From positions 1-64,000 of the forward strand of contig JAIXMG010000033.1 of assembly GCA_025201345.1 (NCBI GenBank): 64,000 nt of DNA, in the 5' to 3' direction. This document shows positions 11,718-23,433 of this stretch, in pieces. This stretch comes from Thamnidium elegans. Its lineage: Eukaryota > Mucoromycota > Mucoromycetes > Mucorales > Mucoraceae. The position numbers and the translations under genes were made by a program. The notes beneath the pieces were generated by a model that saw nothing but the letters and a program-made list of their open reading frames with translations, was not told the origin of the DNA and ran no database searches. The stretch's first letter is position 1, and every line of letters starts with the position of its first letter.

Positions 11718-12508
11718 AAACAGAAGATGATTAAAGGAAAATAGTTTGAGTACACAAGCGGCAATAGTGAAGGAAAATGCACGAATCCATTTTCAATACA
11801 TTTTATTGCTGAGCTTCAGTAATATAGATCAAGGTATTCAAACCTCATTAAATCTTGTATTTGTGGCATACGCGCTCTTGCTACACAAAAAGAGGGACCA
11901 TTGTGCCGTGGACGTGGGTACACAGCTTGACCGGTGTCATGATAATTTTCCAAATAATTGGTCGGTCCAACACTTACAACATTAAAATAAAAATGCCATA
12001 AGCCCTTTTATACAAAATCCTGTCGCTTTAGCATATGGTTGGACCCGTTATGTTGCTTATTGTAGGTGATGATTGGCGTTACATTTAATGTGACTTTTAC
12101 TTAAGGTATCTCCGCTTATGAGGAGGCGTGACTGATGCGTTCTTTAAAAAAAATCCACTCAAAAGAAAAAAGAAACGCCACCTCTTTATTTTTTTCTTTC
12201 TTTATTCCGTACCTTTTTTTGCTTTTTTGGTTATCATACCAGAAAGTAAAATTTAGTTTCGTATTTGCGCAAATAATTTAGTGTTATTTACACGCCAATA
12301 AAAAAAGAAGCCAATTTAAGACTTGTGAGTGAAAGAAAAAAAAAAAAAAGGGAAAGATACACAAACAAAAAATATTAATACTACGGTCACTCTTAAAAAT
12401 TTAGACTCTTTTACTACACACACCGTACAAACTATAGGAGGTAAAAGAAATTCGATTATGCAAAATTGTTCTATTATTAACCATATGTACTCGATTTAGG
12501 ATAATATA
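11718..12508. other. Intergenic
   Basis: Holds a short open frame (about 11746-11985) with no recognisable protein character, then A/T-rich sequence and pyrimidine tracts that probably form the promoter of the PHD-finger gene. Nothing else was recognised. Confidence 0.5.
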
Positions 12509-14529
12509 ATGGGAACTGATGAAGTAAATAATCTTTGATTTATCCCTTTTTTACCTTTACTTATTTCATTTTTTTTTAAAAAAAATTTAGCAGGACGCAT
12601 GTAATATCTGTGAAGGTGATAAATCAACTACCAAAAACCCAATTATATTTTGCGATGGCAAAGGGTGTAATTTACCTGTTCATAAAAGTAAATTTATAAT
12701 ATTTTATGACCGTGTAATTTAGTATAGTTTTAACTTTTTTTTTTTATTTTTTTTATTTTTTTTTTTTAGTTTGTTATAACGTCCAGGAAGTACCTGAAGA
12801 CGACTGGTATTGTCAGAGATGTGAAAATAAGAGAAGAAAAAAAGCGACAGTAAGTTATGGCACAGTAACTAAAAATAATCACGTGCTAAGTATGATTGTA
12901 GAATATTATTTGTTGCCCTACCCAGACAGGTGCAGTAAAAAAAACTACGGTTGCTGGCGAATATATGCATGTCGTTTGTGCCTTGTGGAATAAGAAAATA
13001 AAGAATGAGATTGAACCTTATATGGTTACGAAATCATTGTTAGACAAAGAAGTATGTTTTTTTTTAAAAGAAAAAATAACCAATTTCAATTATTACAAGA
13101 TATTGACTACATTGTCTGTAGGCGTGTACCATTTGTTCTCAAAGGAAAGGATTGCTTTTGTATTGCGAGGATCCAGGTTGTAAAGCGTAAGTAAAGGTAG
13201 ATCGAAGGTTTTCAGGCGATTGATTTTTTGTTTGTTCATTTAGCCGTTTTCATGCCACGTGTGGTATCGAGAAAACTTTAATCCCTCCCGCTTCATCCGT
13301 TCCAGTTAACTTTTCTGCAAAATGTAGTGAACATATAACTGTTCGTTATCGTAAAAAAGCCTCTAAGAGAAAGCGCCGTCTTCGTAGAAATGAGTCAGAA
13401 GATGAGTTAGATGAGGAAGATGAAGATTCGGAAGACGAATCAGAGGATGTATTGGAAGAAGAATCTGAAGACGAAGAGGAAGAGGAAGAAGACGATGATT
13501 CAGAAGATGAAAGGTCAAAGGATAAAAAAAAGAGATCTTTGAAGCTTTCTAATAGAAGATCCCCTTCAGTCCCACTAAAAAGACGTGCTTCACCACAGTC
13601 ATTATTCCCAGACGATCAAAGCTCTGATGATGATGATGATATGGGTACTTCTTCTGCAAAACCAAAAATAATTATATTTAATAAGTCACCAAATACAAAT
13701 ACTGCGCCTAGTTATAAAGAAAGACTTGAAGCTAAGAGAAAGAAATCGGCTTTGGATTCAAGACCTTCATTATCAGATGACAGAAAACCACTTACAATTA
13801 CTCCTCCTCCTGCGATTACCCAACCATCTATTGTTACACCAAAACATAAGTTACCCATCAGAGCCCACTTAACTAGCACCGGTACAGGTAATAGTAGTAA
13901 TGTAAGTAGACCTGGTAATACACCCCCTTCTCTTACTAAACGATATATGGGTGGGTCTGGTACTATCAAGTCTTTTGATGAGGTAATATAACAGAAATTA
14001 ATTTGTGTTGATCATATTAATTTAATCATTACGTTACATGAATTAGATTCAACGTTGGAATGGTCCTTCAACCAGTACAACACTTCAACACCCTCAACCG
14101 ACTACACCCAATGCTATCCCTACTACTTCTTTTTTCGAAAATGAAATCACTCGAAATAATAACGCAGGGTGAGTAGATATAAAAAGAAAAAGACAGTCCG
14201 TTTGTATTTACTTATTTTTTTAACTATTTTATTGAAATAGACAAAGAAAGTCAATGGACTGGAAATCAATGACTTTTGAAAAGGAGGAGTTGTTTCGTGT
14301 GAAGGAAGAGAACAGAAAATTAATAGAATTCAAACGTGCCGTATCAGAAGTATTAACTGCTTTAAATGTACAAGTTCAACCAGGTATAACTCCTGATGTT
14401 GATCATGTTGAAAGCTATGTTAGTAATTTGCAAGCCATCTTGAGACGCGTAGGACCTATCCGCGAACAAGAACGTATTCAAATCCAAGAATGTGTCAAGG
14501 GTTTTAGTAACAATAATAACATTCAGTAA
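12509..14529 (+). CDS. PHD + extended PHD finger protein (AF10/AF17-like), 8 exons
   Basis: Exons 12509-12523, 12591-12687, 12770-12849, 12926-13051, 13122-13186, 13244-13982, 14047-14168 and 14241-14529 sum to 1533 nt (510 aa). A PHD finger comes first (CNICEGD...IIFCDGKGCNLPVH...CYNVQEVPEDDWYCQRC). An extended PHD follows (MHVVCALWNK ... CTICSQRKGLLLYCEDPGCKARFHATCGIE ... CSEH). This PHD-knuckle-ePHD order is that of AF10/AF17, Jade and BRPF chromatin readers; lack of any other catalytic domain makes AF10/AF17 closest. Residues after the fingers are a long acidic stretch (ESEDEEEEEEDDDSEDE), then low-complexity Ser/Thr/Pro, and a C-terminal helical segment with heptad-like leucines (KEELFRVKEENRKLIEFKRAV). 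The likely role is nuclear histone reading. The first coding exon is only 15 nt. Confidence 0.85.
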
Positions 14530-15812
14530 TTTTTTTTTTTTTTTTTGGATGTTACTGTTCCACTCTTGTAAATAAATTTGATAAATCCCGAGTGTTTACT
14601 AAAAATAAAATAAAAAAGACGTGGTATTGTTTTCGAATAGAATGATAAACCGGAATACCTACAATTAACATATTAAAATAGTATTATTATCAGTAGCTGC
14701 TATAAACTTAAAAAAAATCCCTTCATCTTGGCAACAAAAATAATAAGAAAATACTAGGATGTTTAGTTTACATTGAAATTTTACAGAAACTACTTCCAAC
14801 ATATAATGGCTGTTCTGAAGGGATTCATAAGGCACCATCTTACGTATTAGGGTCATATACATATTTTAGAAATGTCCCGTGCCATTTTTTTTAAACCATT
14901 TAATAAGGTAGACTAATCCATGCATTATTTGATCACTGTAGTTGGTTCTTGCTTTCGTGTAACATATCAACCAGCTCTAATCGTTACAACCCAAAGTTAA
15001 GTGTAACCTATGGACGAAGCGCACGAAGAAAACAACTACTGATCTTACCGTTCTAGGGGATGCCGTAAAAATAAAAGGAAATTAGCTCTTTATAAAGAAA
15101 GCCTAGACCATCCTGATGACGATGTTCGTTATTTACGTAACATGATATACACCATCACTAAATTTTTTTTTTGTGATTTTCGGCATCGGTATGACCATTC
15201 AAAGGCATAAAACTTTCATTCTGAAATATTAAGAAAAAAGGGGTGACTATCTCAATTGAATTGTACACTCGGAATAACTTTCTCTGTTGGTTATTCGCGG
15301 CTAAACGAATACAAAGACTTATTATTTACATCTGTAATATGTATAATACCCCAATATAATACTAATCGGTCGATACGTACAGGTGATTTAGATCCTATAA
15401 TCTCGATTTACCAAAACAAAAAGACATATTTAGTTTATTATGATACAGGGTTCATATTTATTTATACTCAGTGAAACCTGTTGTTACCAATGGTATGGTA
15501 CAGCAACTTTATAGTACATACTCACTGTCTTATGGCAGATATGACAAATTGAAAGATAAATGTAACTGCTCCAAAAAATTCCGTCGCCATCTTTTAAATG
15601 ATAGACTTTGTATTAATAAGAGTAGGTTTCTATATGTATTAAAGAGCTTTAAAAGTGTTCTTGGTGCAATAAAAAAAAATTATATTAGTTTTAGCGAGAA
15701 AATTGACGCAATGTATTGTAAAAAGGACGCGGATTTACAGCGAACGAATTTTATTTTAAAATAAATTATCACATGTAAGTATAAAACGTCTTTTTAAGTA
15801 GATATAATTAAT
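14530..15812. other. Intergenic with unidentified decayed coding fragments
   Basis: Starts with a T-rich tail of the PHD gene. From about 15000 to 15764 on the plus strand several fragments look protein-like but are broken by stops (e.g. SLDHPDDDVRYLRNMIYT, then RTGDLDPIISIYQNKKTYLVY, then a 97-codon frame 15471-15764 containing DKLKDKCNCSKKFRRHL). They probably derive from one mobile element or dead gene; no family was recognised. Confidence 0.35.
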
Positions 15813-16646
15813 CTAAAGTTTTGGTTTACTCTTTATGAGAGTATGTTCTCTATAAATTTTCATAAAATCATTCAAGAACATATCAGCTTCAGTATGAAAA
15901 CCTATATGACCACCAGGAACCATCCAAACTTCATTTCTTAAAATCTTAGCAAAAGAATTAACCGGTTCAGAGCAAAAAAAGCCTACGCTTTCGACACCTT
16001 TAAGAAGCACAAGCTTGTCGTTATAAGCTCTAACCATATCCATGTTTACTTTGCCAAAAAGATACTGGAAAAATACATACTTGAAATAAAAAACTCTGTT
16101 CCTAATTACTTCTTCCGTAGGATTCCGTTCGTAAAAGCTATAATCCAGATCATTAAAGTAATACCGAGCAACAGCTTTGCTACCTTCATTTTCGTCTTCG
16201 GTTTCGTATACATTATATATATCTTCATGTTTTTTTCGGATTATATCTCCTCTGGATAAACTAGACAAATCGAACATGGGTTCATGTAAGAATACCTTGC
16301 TAACAGTTTCCGGATATCTTATCAAATACTTTGACGCAATTATACCACCCAAGCTGTTGGAAAAAAGTACAAACTGTTTGTTTGTAATGCTCTTCATCAG
16401 ATTATATATATCCTCAACATCAGTATCAATAAGCTTGTCATAATTTTGAGGCCCAATAATTTTACTATAAGAGAATCCTCTTCTATCATAGATAACTACC
16501 GTGAAATGACCGATTAATAAGTTACGGATTTTCTTGAAGATTCTGCAATCACCATTTCCGCCAGGAACAAATAAAATACAAGGACCAGTACCTTCGACTT
16601 CATAAGCGATATTAGCTCCTTCGGCTTGAAAATATTGCTTTACCAT
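15813..16646 (-). CDS. Alpha/beta-hydrolase, intronless
   Basis: A 277-aa single-exon protein with the alpha/beta-hydrolase layout. ILFVPGGNGD is the oxyanion-hole region (HGG-like position replaced by PGG). TVVIYDRRGFSYS follows strand 4. LFSNSLGGIIASKYL is the nucleophile elbow (Ser in S-N-S-L-G, where most relatives have G-x-S-x-G). GGHIGFHTEAD carries the probable catalytic His near the C-terminus. The catalytic acid is not identified by eye. The 'GGNGD' and 'YDRRGFS' motifs are common in bacterial and some fungal hydrolases of this type, and the gene lacks introns unlike nearly all neighbours, so lateral origin is possible. Substrate unknown. A broken paralogue lies 1.4 kb upstream on the same strand. 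Confidence 0.85.
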   Translation of the reverse strand: MVKQYFQAEGANIAYEVEGTGPCILFVPGGNGDCRIFKKIRNLLIGHFTVVIYDRRGFSYSKIIGPQNYDKLIDTDVEDIYNLMKSITNKQFVLFSNSLGGIIASKYLIRYPETVSKVFLHEPMFDLSSLSRGDIIRKKHEDIYNVYETEDENEGSKAVARYYFNDLDYSFYERNPTEEVIRNRVFYFKYVFFQYLFGKVNMDMVRAYNDKLVLLKGVESVGFFCSEPVNSFAKILRNEVWMVPGGHIGFHTEADMFLNDFMKIYREHTLIKSKPKL

Positions 16647-17794
16647 TTGAGAGTTTTTATTTTTTTATTTATATAATAAAATGTTATAATATTTTCAATT
16701 TGATTGATTTTTCTACCGTTATTTATAGTTATTAAGACAAAGCATTACGGCATAACGTTGGTGTTATATTTGAAACATTTATTGTTCAAAGTAGAGTTTT
16801 TTTTTCTATTTTCAACGCATACTTAAAAGAGAGCTACTTATTCCACGTCATTTAAATTATGTAACTACGTGATCTGTCCCGGAGATGAGAAAAGATCTTT
16901 GGAAGCTCGAAAACCTATCAAATATTACCAATAAATCTAGAAATACACGACTTTAAGAGGGTCTAAATAGTCTAGCGTCAAATCTATGTGTTCATGAAGT
17001 TGGTAGTTAGTCATTTGTTTAATATTATAATGTTTCAATCGAAATGTAACACTAATACCATACAACACACTTAACTTTATGCTAGTTGACACTATTACTA
17101 GACTTGTTTTTCACACGAGATTATGCTTACATATTTGTTTGTTACTACTGTAATGATCGGATCTAGATTATTTAATTTTAAATTATCAAATGATGTGTCT
17201 AACTTATAGCAAGTTACTGCCACAACTTCTATGCTAGTCTAATTTGTGAGTTATTTTTCTTGTTATATTAAGCTATACTAGGTTATCGAATGTATAGGAT
17301 AACTATAATAAAAACTTCTCTTAGCAGTCTAAGTTATAATCTTAAAAAAGAAGTAAGAGAAGCGATAAGTACCGTATTATGCTGATAACCTGATAATAGA
17401 TTCAAGGGATACTGATTTTCCACGTATTCTATATAAGTCAATTTTTTTTAATGATTATATTTTAATTACTAACGATATTTGTTTAGGACGATTGACATCA
17501 TGCTCTGCTATTATATCGTTATTAATAATAAAAACGATCATCTATGAGCTTCTATTTCGTATCGGACGTCATGAACTAAAAAAAAATCTACCGCTTAGTA
17601 GGCATTGTTAAATACTAACCGATTTCTCGGATTGTAAAAACGACTAAACAAAGACATACTTTTATCACGTATAATCTCGATAGTTACAACAATCTACTTT
17701 AATCGAAATCATAAATACACGTGTAATGTCATATTTTAAGATATAAATAATAAACGATATCTTTATTTAAGGGATTAAAATATTTTTTTGTAGA
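16647..17794. other. Intergenic, gene-free
   Basis: Strongly AT-rich; no open frame, RNA gene or repeat was recognised. It separates the intact hydrolase gene from its broken paralogue. Confidence 0.5.
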
Positions 17795-18627
17795 CTAGCT
17801 TAAATTTTTACTTGGTCTCTTAATAAGAGAATGTTTTTGGCAGAGCTTTATAAAATCGGCTGCAAACTGATTTAGCTTTTTTTTTTTTTAAAAAAAAAAA
17901 AAACCTACGTGCCTACAAATATTCAATTCGCAAGTATTTGGAAACAAGTGCGTCCATATGATAAATAAAGTGGTTTATTTATTCGACGCTATGTAAAAGC
18001 ACCAACTTGTCTTTTTGAGCCTCAACCTTTTCTAATTCGATATCTAAAAAGGGATAGAACCTCAAAAAAATAATATGTAGAATTAATTATTTCAGGAATT
18101 TCCCTGTAAGCCATCAACATACGACCACCTTCACAAAAGTAGCGTTTGAATAGTTTTTCTATAGCCACACGTTTCCCTTTTTCTCTATACAAACGGTAAC
18201 CGCTGTTGTAAATTTTTTGAAGTCTCTCTTTCTCTGGTAATGCATTTATATTCATAAGAGGTTCATGAAGAAATATTTTGAGAATTGAGTCAGGGTACTT
18301 GATTAGATACCTCATTAACACAGCATCACTAGAACTAATAGCAAAAATTATAAGGTTTTCAATTGTAATACTCGTTGACAAAGTATAAATACCTTCGACA
18401 TTATTCTTGAGTTTCTTGGTGTAATCTTGAGGTCCACTGAGTTCACTATTACAATAATCACATCTATAGTATATAGCAACTGTAAAATATTTGATTAAAA
18501 TACTACGTAATTGAATAAAGAGATCCTCACTGCCGTTAGCTCGTGGAACTAAAAAAATATTAGGGCCTTTACCTTCAACTTTATAACAGATTTTGGTCCC
18601 ATCTACTTGCAAGAATTGTTTTGGCAT
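17795..18627 (-). pseudogene. Broken paralogue of the alpha/beta-hydrolase
   Basis: The first 201 codons from 18627 (MPKQFLQVDGTKICYKVEGKGP) align by eye with the intact gene at 15813-16646. The oxyanion segment is altered (FLVPRANGS), and the nucleophile elbow reads AISSSDA instead of SNSLGG. After the stop at 18022-18024 homology continues in other frames: KVEAQKDKLVLLHSVE matches MVRAYNDKLVLLKGVE, then a fragment SYGRTCFQILAN-like, and finally NQFAADFIKLCQKHSLIKRP matches the intact C-terminus NDFMKIYREHTLIKS, with a stop at 17795-17797. An A/T homopolymer tract lies at 17878-17903. This is a tandem duplicate that has lost function. Confidence 0.8.
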
Positions 18628-19547
18628 TTCTATTTATTTTATATTTGTAGAAGTTCGTAAAAGTAAGAAATACATATACATGATATAGTACCTACGAAAA
18701 AAATATTAGTTATATTATCTAATTAAGGCTATTATGCGTACAAAAGTATTATATGTGCATATATTGAAGATTAGATAAATGTTCATGGAAATGTTTTGAC
18801 TATCCGTATATGTTAATATTATATCATAATATTTTCTATTTGTTATATTTTTTAAAACAATAATCTTAACCTTCTTCAGTAAGCTACGTATAATTTTAAG
18901 TTAAACTCAGATACTGAGGGCCAAACTTTGACGTAACTAATCGTAAATAACTATTAAGCACTTTTAAGACTTTAACATAGAAGGCGTCTTAGTTCAGAAC
19001 CAAAATTACGACATCCCCTACCCCATTTTTTACGATCACGCATAATATTCGATAGTAATAGTTACCAACTAGAGCCAAACTGTTTGCTAATAATATGTCG
19101 TATTACTCTTTTTAAACTATTCCGTATTTACTGTCTATATTTCAGCAAGAGAAATTCCATAAGTATCTTTTCGGAGTAATATATCAATACTGTCGATGTA
19201 TGGTATCATTATATGCATTGATCGAAAGATGGAATAAAGTTAATTTTAAAATCATTTTTCTTCGGATAATGCATTTACGATACTTTAAATTGGCTTTAGT
19301 ATCGTTCAACCTTTTAGAACCAAATTAGTTACTTTGAATTAATAATTTCTAATGATAACGTTAAACCTGGCAGGGTAGATTATAGTTGTGTAACTCTGTG
19401 CCTGATCAGACCATCTTTTTTTTGTTCTTTTGTTATCCCAACCGCAGCAGTCACTTGCCAACAGTAATGTGAAACTCCGGCCATTAGGCATAATTTCGCC
19501 CTTCCTCTTCTACAGGTTACATATTCTCAATCTATTTGAAAACAGAA
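18628..19547. other. Intergenic
   Basis: AT-rich without recognised features. The last ~150 bases (T-rich tract near 19405, then Pyr-rich sequence) are the presumed promoter/5' UTR of the SLC35F-like gene; open frames here are shadows. Confidence 0.5.
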
Positions 19548-21103
19548 ATGCCAGATTCACAAAATCAACCTCGAAGAAGATATTTTGCTGGTGTTCTCGC
19601 TTTGTTAGCGGTTGTACTCATATGGGTTGGGTCCTCATTTGTTATGAATGTAAAGTACACAGAAACGGTTCAAAGTACTACTATATAATGACTTTTTTTT
19701 TTATGTTTAGAGTATATTCGCTGATCTCAAATACAATAAGCCTTTTTTAATTACGTATATAAATACTGCAACATTTTCTTTATACCTATTACCGCTATTA
19801 TTTGCTTCTAAAAAGAATAGTTCGAAAGAGTTTCCTTCAGAAGAGTAATAATACTAAAAATAATCGATACTATGCAAAAAAAAAGTGATAAGCTAATTCT
19901 TTTTTATGTATGTATGTAGTGTTATTATGGAAACGGAGGCTAGATTGTTAGGCGAAGAGGATGTAAGTTTGGAGCATAAAAAAGAAAAAAAAAAAAAAGC
20001 TGATAAACTATCATCTTTTAGATAGAGAACCCAGATATGACGATACCAGACTCTACCGATACATCGAAATTATCAACAATGGAAACCGTAAAATTAAGTT
20101 TTACCTTTTGTTTTCTTTGGTTTTTTGCCAATTATACGACCAATGCAAGTTTAGCATATACAAACGTTGCCAGTAGTACTATTATTTCTTCCATGTCTGG
20201 TCTATTCACGTTAGGCATTGGCGCCTTATTTGGAGTAGAAAAACTCAGTATATTAAAAATAGTTTCGGTAAGCTTAAGGTAAGGAATTGAAGTGATAAAA
20301 AAAACTTTTGTAATATTGAAAATATAAGAGCGATTGCTTAGTTTTGGTGGTGTTGTTATTGTATCCTATTCCGATCAATTGTCAAAACCTGATTCAAATG
20401 GTTTCGCTATACCTGCACCACTCATTGGCGATTTATTAGCTCTTTGTGGTGCCTTTTTTTATGGATGTTATACCACCATATTAAAATTAAAGATTGTGGA
20501 TGAATCGCGTATTGATATGCCATTATTCTTTGGATTTGTGGGTGCATTTAATGTTCTACTTATGTGGCCATTTTTCCCCATTTTACATTATATCGGTTTA
20601 GAAGAGTTTCAACTACCTTATTCAATATCGATATGGATGATGATACTTTTAAATGCGTTTATTGGCACCTTCCTGTCCGATTATTTGTGGTTACTTTCCA
20701 TGTTAATGACATCGCCACTAGTTGTTACTCTTGGTATTTCACTTACTGTAAGTAAAAAGAAAATAATACGTATTGCTCTTCAAATTTTGAGCCTAATGTA
20801 TTTGATTAGATTCCTCTTGCGCTTGTAGGTGACGTTGTATTCAAACATTTCATGCCTGGGCTTCAATATGCTATTGGTGCTACATTAGTGGTTGTAGGAT
20901 TTCTGATTGTAAATATGGCAACACTATCTGATGTAGATGAAAAAGTATCAGTTCGTCAAAGAGAATTAGTAGATGATGTGGAAGGAGAAGATGATTTTGA
21001 CACAGAGGACAACTTTAGAAGGATGGCTAGAGCGTTAAGTATTTCCGAATCTAATCGTAATAGAAGAGAAAGTAATGCATCTGTATTAAGTGAACACCCA
21101 TAG
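19548..21103 (+). CDS. SLC35F5-like drug/metabolite (EamA) transporter
   Basis: Six exons (19548-19649, 19711-19844, 19920-19962, 20022-20267, 20331-20747, 20810-21103) give 411 aa. About ten hydrophobic segments are seen. Diagnostic matches to the SLC35F5 / yeast Thi74 family are RRRYFAGVLALLAVVLIWVGSS at the start, YNKPFLITYINTATFSLYLL, FANYTTNASLAYTNVASSTI, SSMSGLFTLGIGALFGVE, MPLFFGFVGAFNVLLMWPFF and IGTFLSDYLWLLSMLMTSPLV. The last junction is placed so that SLT joins IPLALVGDVVFKHFMPG, which restores the family motif; the longer unspliced reading through 20828 breaks it. The C-terminal tail is acidic and cytosolic. The substrate of this branch is not established. The start was chosen by the RRRYFAG match. 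Confidence 0.9.
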
Positions 21104-21355
21104 AATTTCCTATTGATTATAAAATAAATATGCCCTTTTTTTCTTTATATATGTATACACGCATATATGTACAAATTTAATATTTGTTAAATAAACATAA
21201 TCTTTTCTTTTCTTGACAGCCAATCCCTTTATTGTCGTACAAATTTTACGCTCCGGTGATACTTGCTGGTTTTTCATTTGATTACAATTTGCAACGCGGT
21301 AAAAATAACCACTACTTTTTTTTTTCTTCTTTTGAACAAAGTATATAAAAAAGAG

Positions 21356-22931
21356 ATGAGAGGATTGTATTCTTTGACAGCTCTTGTCGTTTCGTGCGTC
21401 ACACTTTTATCCTCTGTTGTTGAAGCAAAGTCCTCTACGGGAAGTCGTGTCTTGGTTTTATTAGATTCTTTAGCAGAAAAGGAATCTTATAACCAATTTT
21501 GGCATCAGTTACAAGGTACTAAAAACAAAAAATCTCGCGTATACATTCGAAATATACTTATTTTTTTAAAATAAATCTAGATCGTCAATTTGAACTTGTA
21601 TTCAAAAAAGCAGATGACCCATCTATCACTCTTCTTTACTTTGGTGAATCGCTTTATAACCATATTATTCACTTTGCCCCAAAGACTAGCAGTAAATATA
21701 AACCACATGTATCTATATATACACATATATATTTATTCTTATATATAAATAGAGCTTTCACAACACAAGTCTTTAAACAATGTTCACCTTGTCGATTTTG
21801 TCAAGAATGGGGGTAATATTCTTGCTGCTACAGGTGTTGATGCTAGTGATAATGTGCGCGCACTTGCTGCCGAATTTGATATCGAATTAGATACCGAGAC
21901 TGTATTTGATCACACTAATTTTGATAACGAAGATCACAGTTTAATTACTACCAATGAAATTACTGCACCTACTACTATTATTGATGCCAAGTTAATTGAA
22001 GCACCTGTTCTTTATACTGGTACCGGCTTGAGTGTTGGTAAACTTCCTCTTTCTACTGCTGTTTTGACTACTGGTCCTGACTCTTTCCTTGCTGAATCCT
22101 ATAATAAGCGTACCAACGCTGTTGGTTCTATTACTTTAGTTGGCTCTATGCAAACTCGTAATAATGCTCGTGTCACATTTGTCGGTTCTCTTGATTTATT
22201 TTCTGATAAATTCATTGATGCTTCAGTTAAAGAAAGGTAAGTAATTATAACAAGTCTAATTGAATTTGATTAATTTATATATAAAAAAATGTGAGTGTAG
22301 TAAGTCTGGTAATCAAGAATTTATTGCGCAATTATCTCAATGGACTTTTCAAGAAAAGTCAGTTTTAAAGGTTGTCGGTCATTCTCATCACAAGCAAAAT
22401 GATACAGAGCAACTTGATTGGTACCGCGTAAAGGATGCTATTGTAAAGTATTTAACGGGGAGACTAATTATAGATGGACCGAAAGTTAATAATAATATTA
22501 TATAAATTTAGGTATATGACGTTGATATTGCAGAATATAAAAATGATCAGTGGGTCCCTTACAAGGCTAATGATGTTCAACTTGAAGTTATTATGTTGGA
22601 TCCTTACATTCGTACTACATTAAAGCAAGTTCCTGTTCAAAAAGCATCATTTGGTAGATTTGAGGCAAATTTACGTCTTCCTGACCGATATGGTGTTTTC
22701 ACTTTTAAGGTTAATTACAAGCGCTCGGGCCTTACTTATATCTTGGCTGAAGATCAAGTTTCTATTCGACCTCTTAGACATAATGAATATCCTCGTTTCT
22801 TAACTGCTGCTTATCCTTATTATGCATCCACTGGATCTATGATTGTTGGATTCCTTGTATTCAGTACTGTCTGGCTATCCACCTGGGGTGGAAAGACATC
22901 TATTAAAGCAACTAAAGCTAAAGCCAATTAA
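21356..22931 (+). CDS. WBP1: Oligosaccharyltransferase 48-kDa subunit (Wbp1/DDOST)
   Basis: Essential non-catalytic subunit of the ER oligosaccharyltransferase that transfers glycan to Asn-X-Ser/Thr. It begins with a signal peptide (RGLYSLTALVVSCVTLLSSVVEA). The family signature follows: SRVLVLLDSLAEKESYNQFW, DRQFELVFKKADDPSI, FVKNGGNILAATGVDASD, NNARVTFVGSLDLFSDKF, QLSQWTFQEKSVLKVVGHSHH, VQLEVIMLDPYIRTTL and YGVFTFKVNYKRSGL. A single C-terminal membrane span ends the protein (STGSMIVGFLVFSTVWLS) with a short Lys-rich cytosolic tail. Five or more exons; the WYRVKDAI exon joins VYDVDIAEY across the intron beginning at about 22442. Length about 430-440 aa, normal for the family. Confidence 0.95.
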
Positions 22932-23433
22932 AATAACCCATTTATAGTACGCGTTTGTTCTATATAAAAGATTTTTTTTCCCCACATTTTACCAGGTTAT
23001 TTAAAATTTTAAAAGGAATGTTTACCTTGGCACACAAACCTCCTCAGTTGAAATTGGGATTACAGCATTGTGTGTGAAATTGTTAATATTATACGCTTGC
23101 TTACTTAATAACCACCCATTTTATTTTACATCCTCCTTGAACAGTTTTTATTCAAATGTATTTAGCATGATTGTTCGTTTTTATTGGTTGAACAATCTAT
23201 TCATCACGCTTTTGTACTAACTTTCCATTTGTACCCGGTAAAAAAACCGTTATAATTGACTCAGCATACAGACGAACCTATATATAATGGTTTATTTTAA
23301 TAGTATATATTAACTAGTATATGTACATGTGCAAAAAAAAAAAAAAAAAAAAAAAAATATGTATAAAAGCTATTTTAAAAAGAAGCATCTTTTTATTTTT
23401 TTATTTCCCTTCTTTTTTTTTATTATTAACAAC
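22932..23433. other. Intergenic
   Basis: 3' flank of the Wbp1 gene and promoter of the MFS gene. Contains an A-run of about 25 at 23333-23357 followed by T-rich sequence just before the start codon. No gene seen. Confidence 0.5.

Noticed and set aside
13712..13969. Minus-strand frame within the PHD gene
   Set aside because: Antisense shadow of low-complexity coding sequence.
16177..16443. Plus-strand frame opposite the hydrolase gene
   Set aside because: Antisense shadow of a clear hydrolase ORF.
20334..20828. Unspliced reading through the last intron of the SLC35F-like gene
   Set aside because: Ends in SKKKIIRIALQ, whereas splicing at 20748-20809 restores SLT-IPLALVGD, the family motif.
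23329..23433. Upstream in-frame extension of the MFS transporter
   Set aside because: Would add a poly-Lys then poly-Phe stretch encoded by A/T homopolymers in the 5' UTR.
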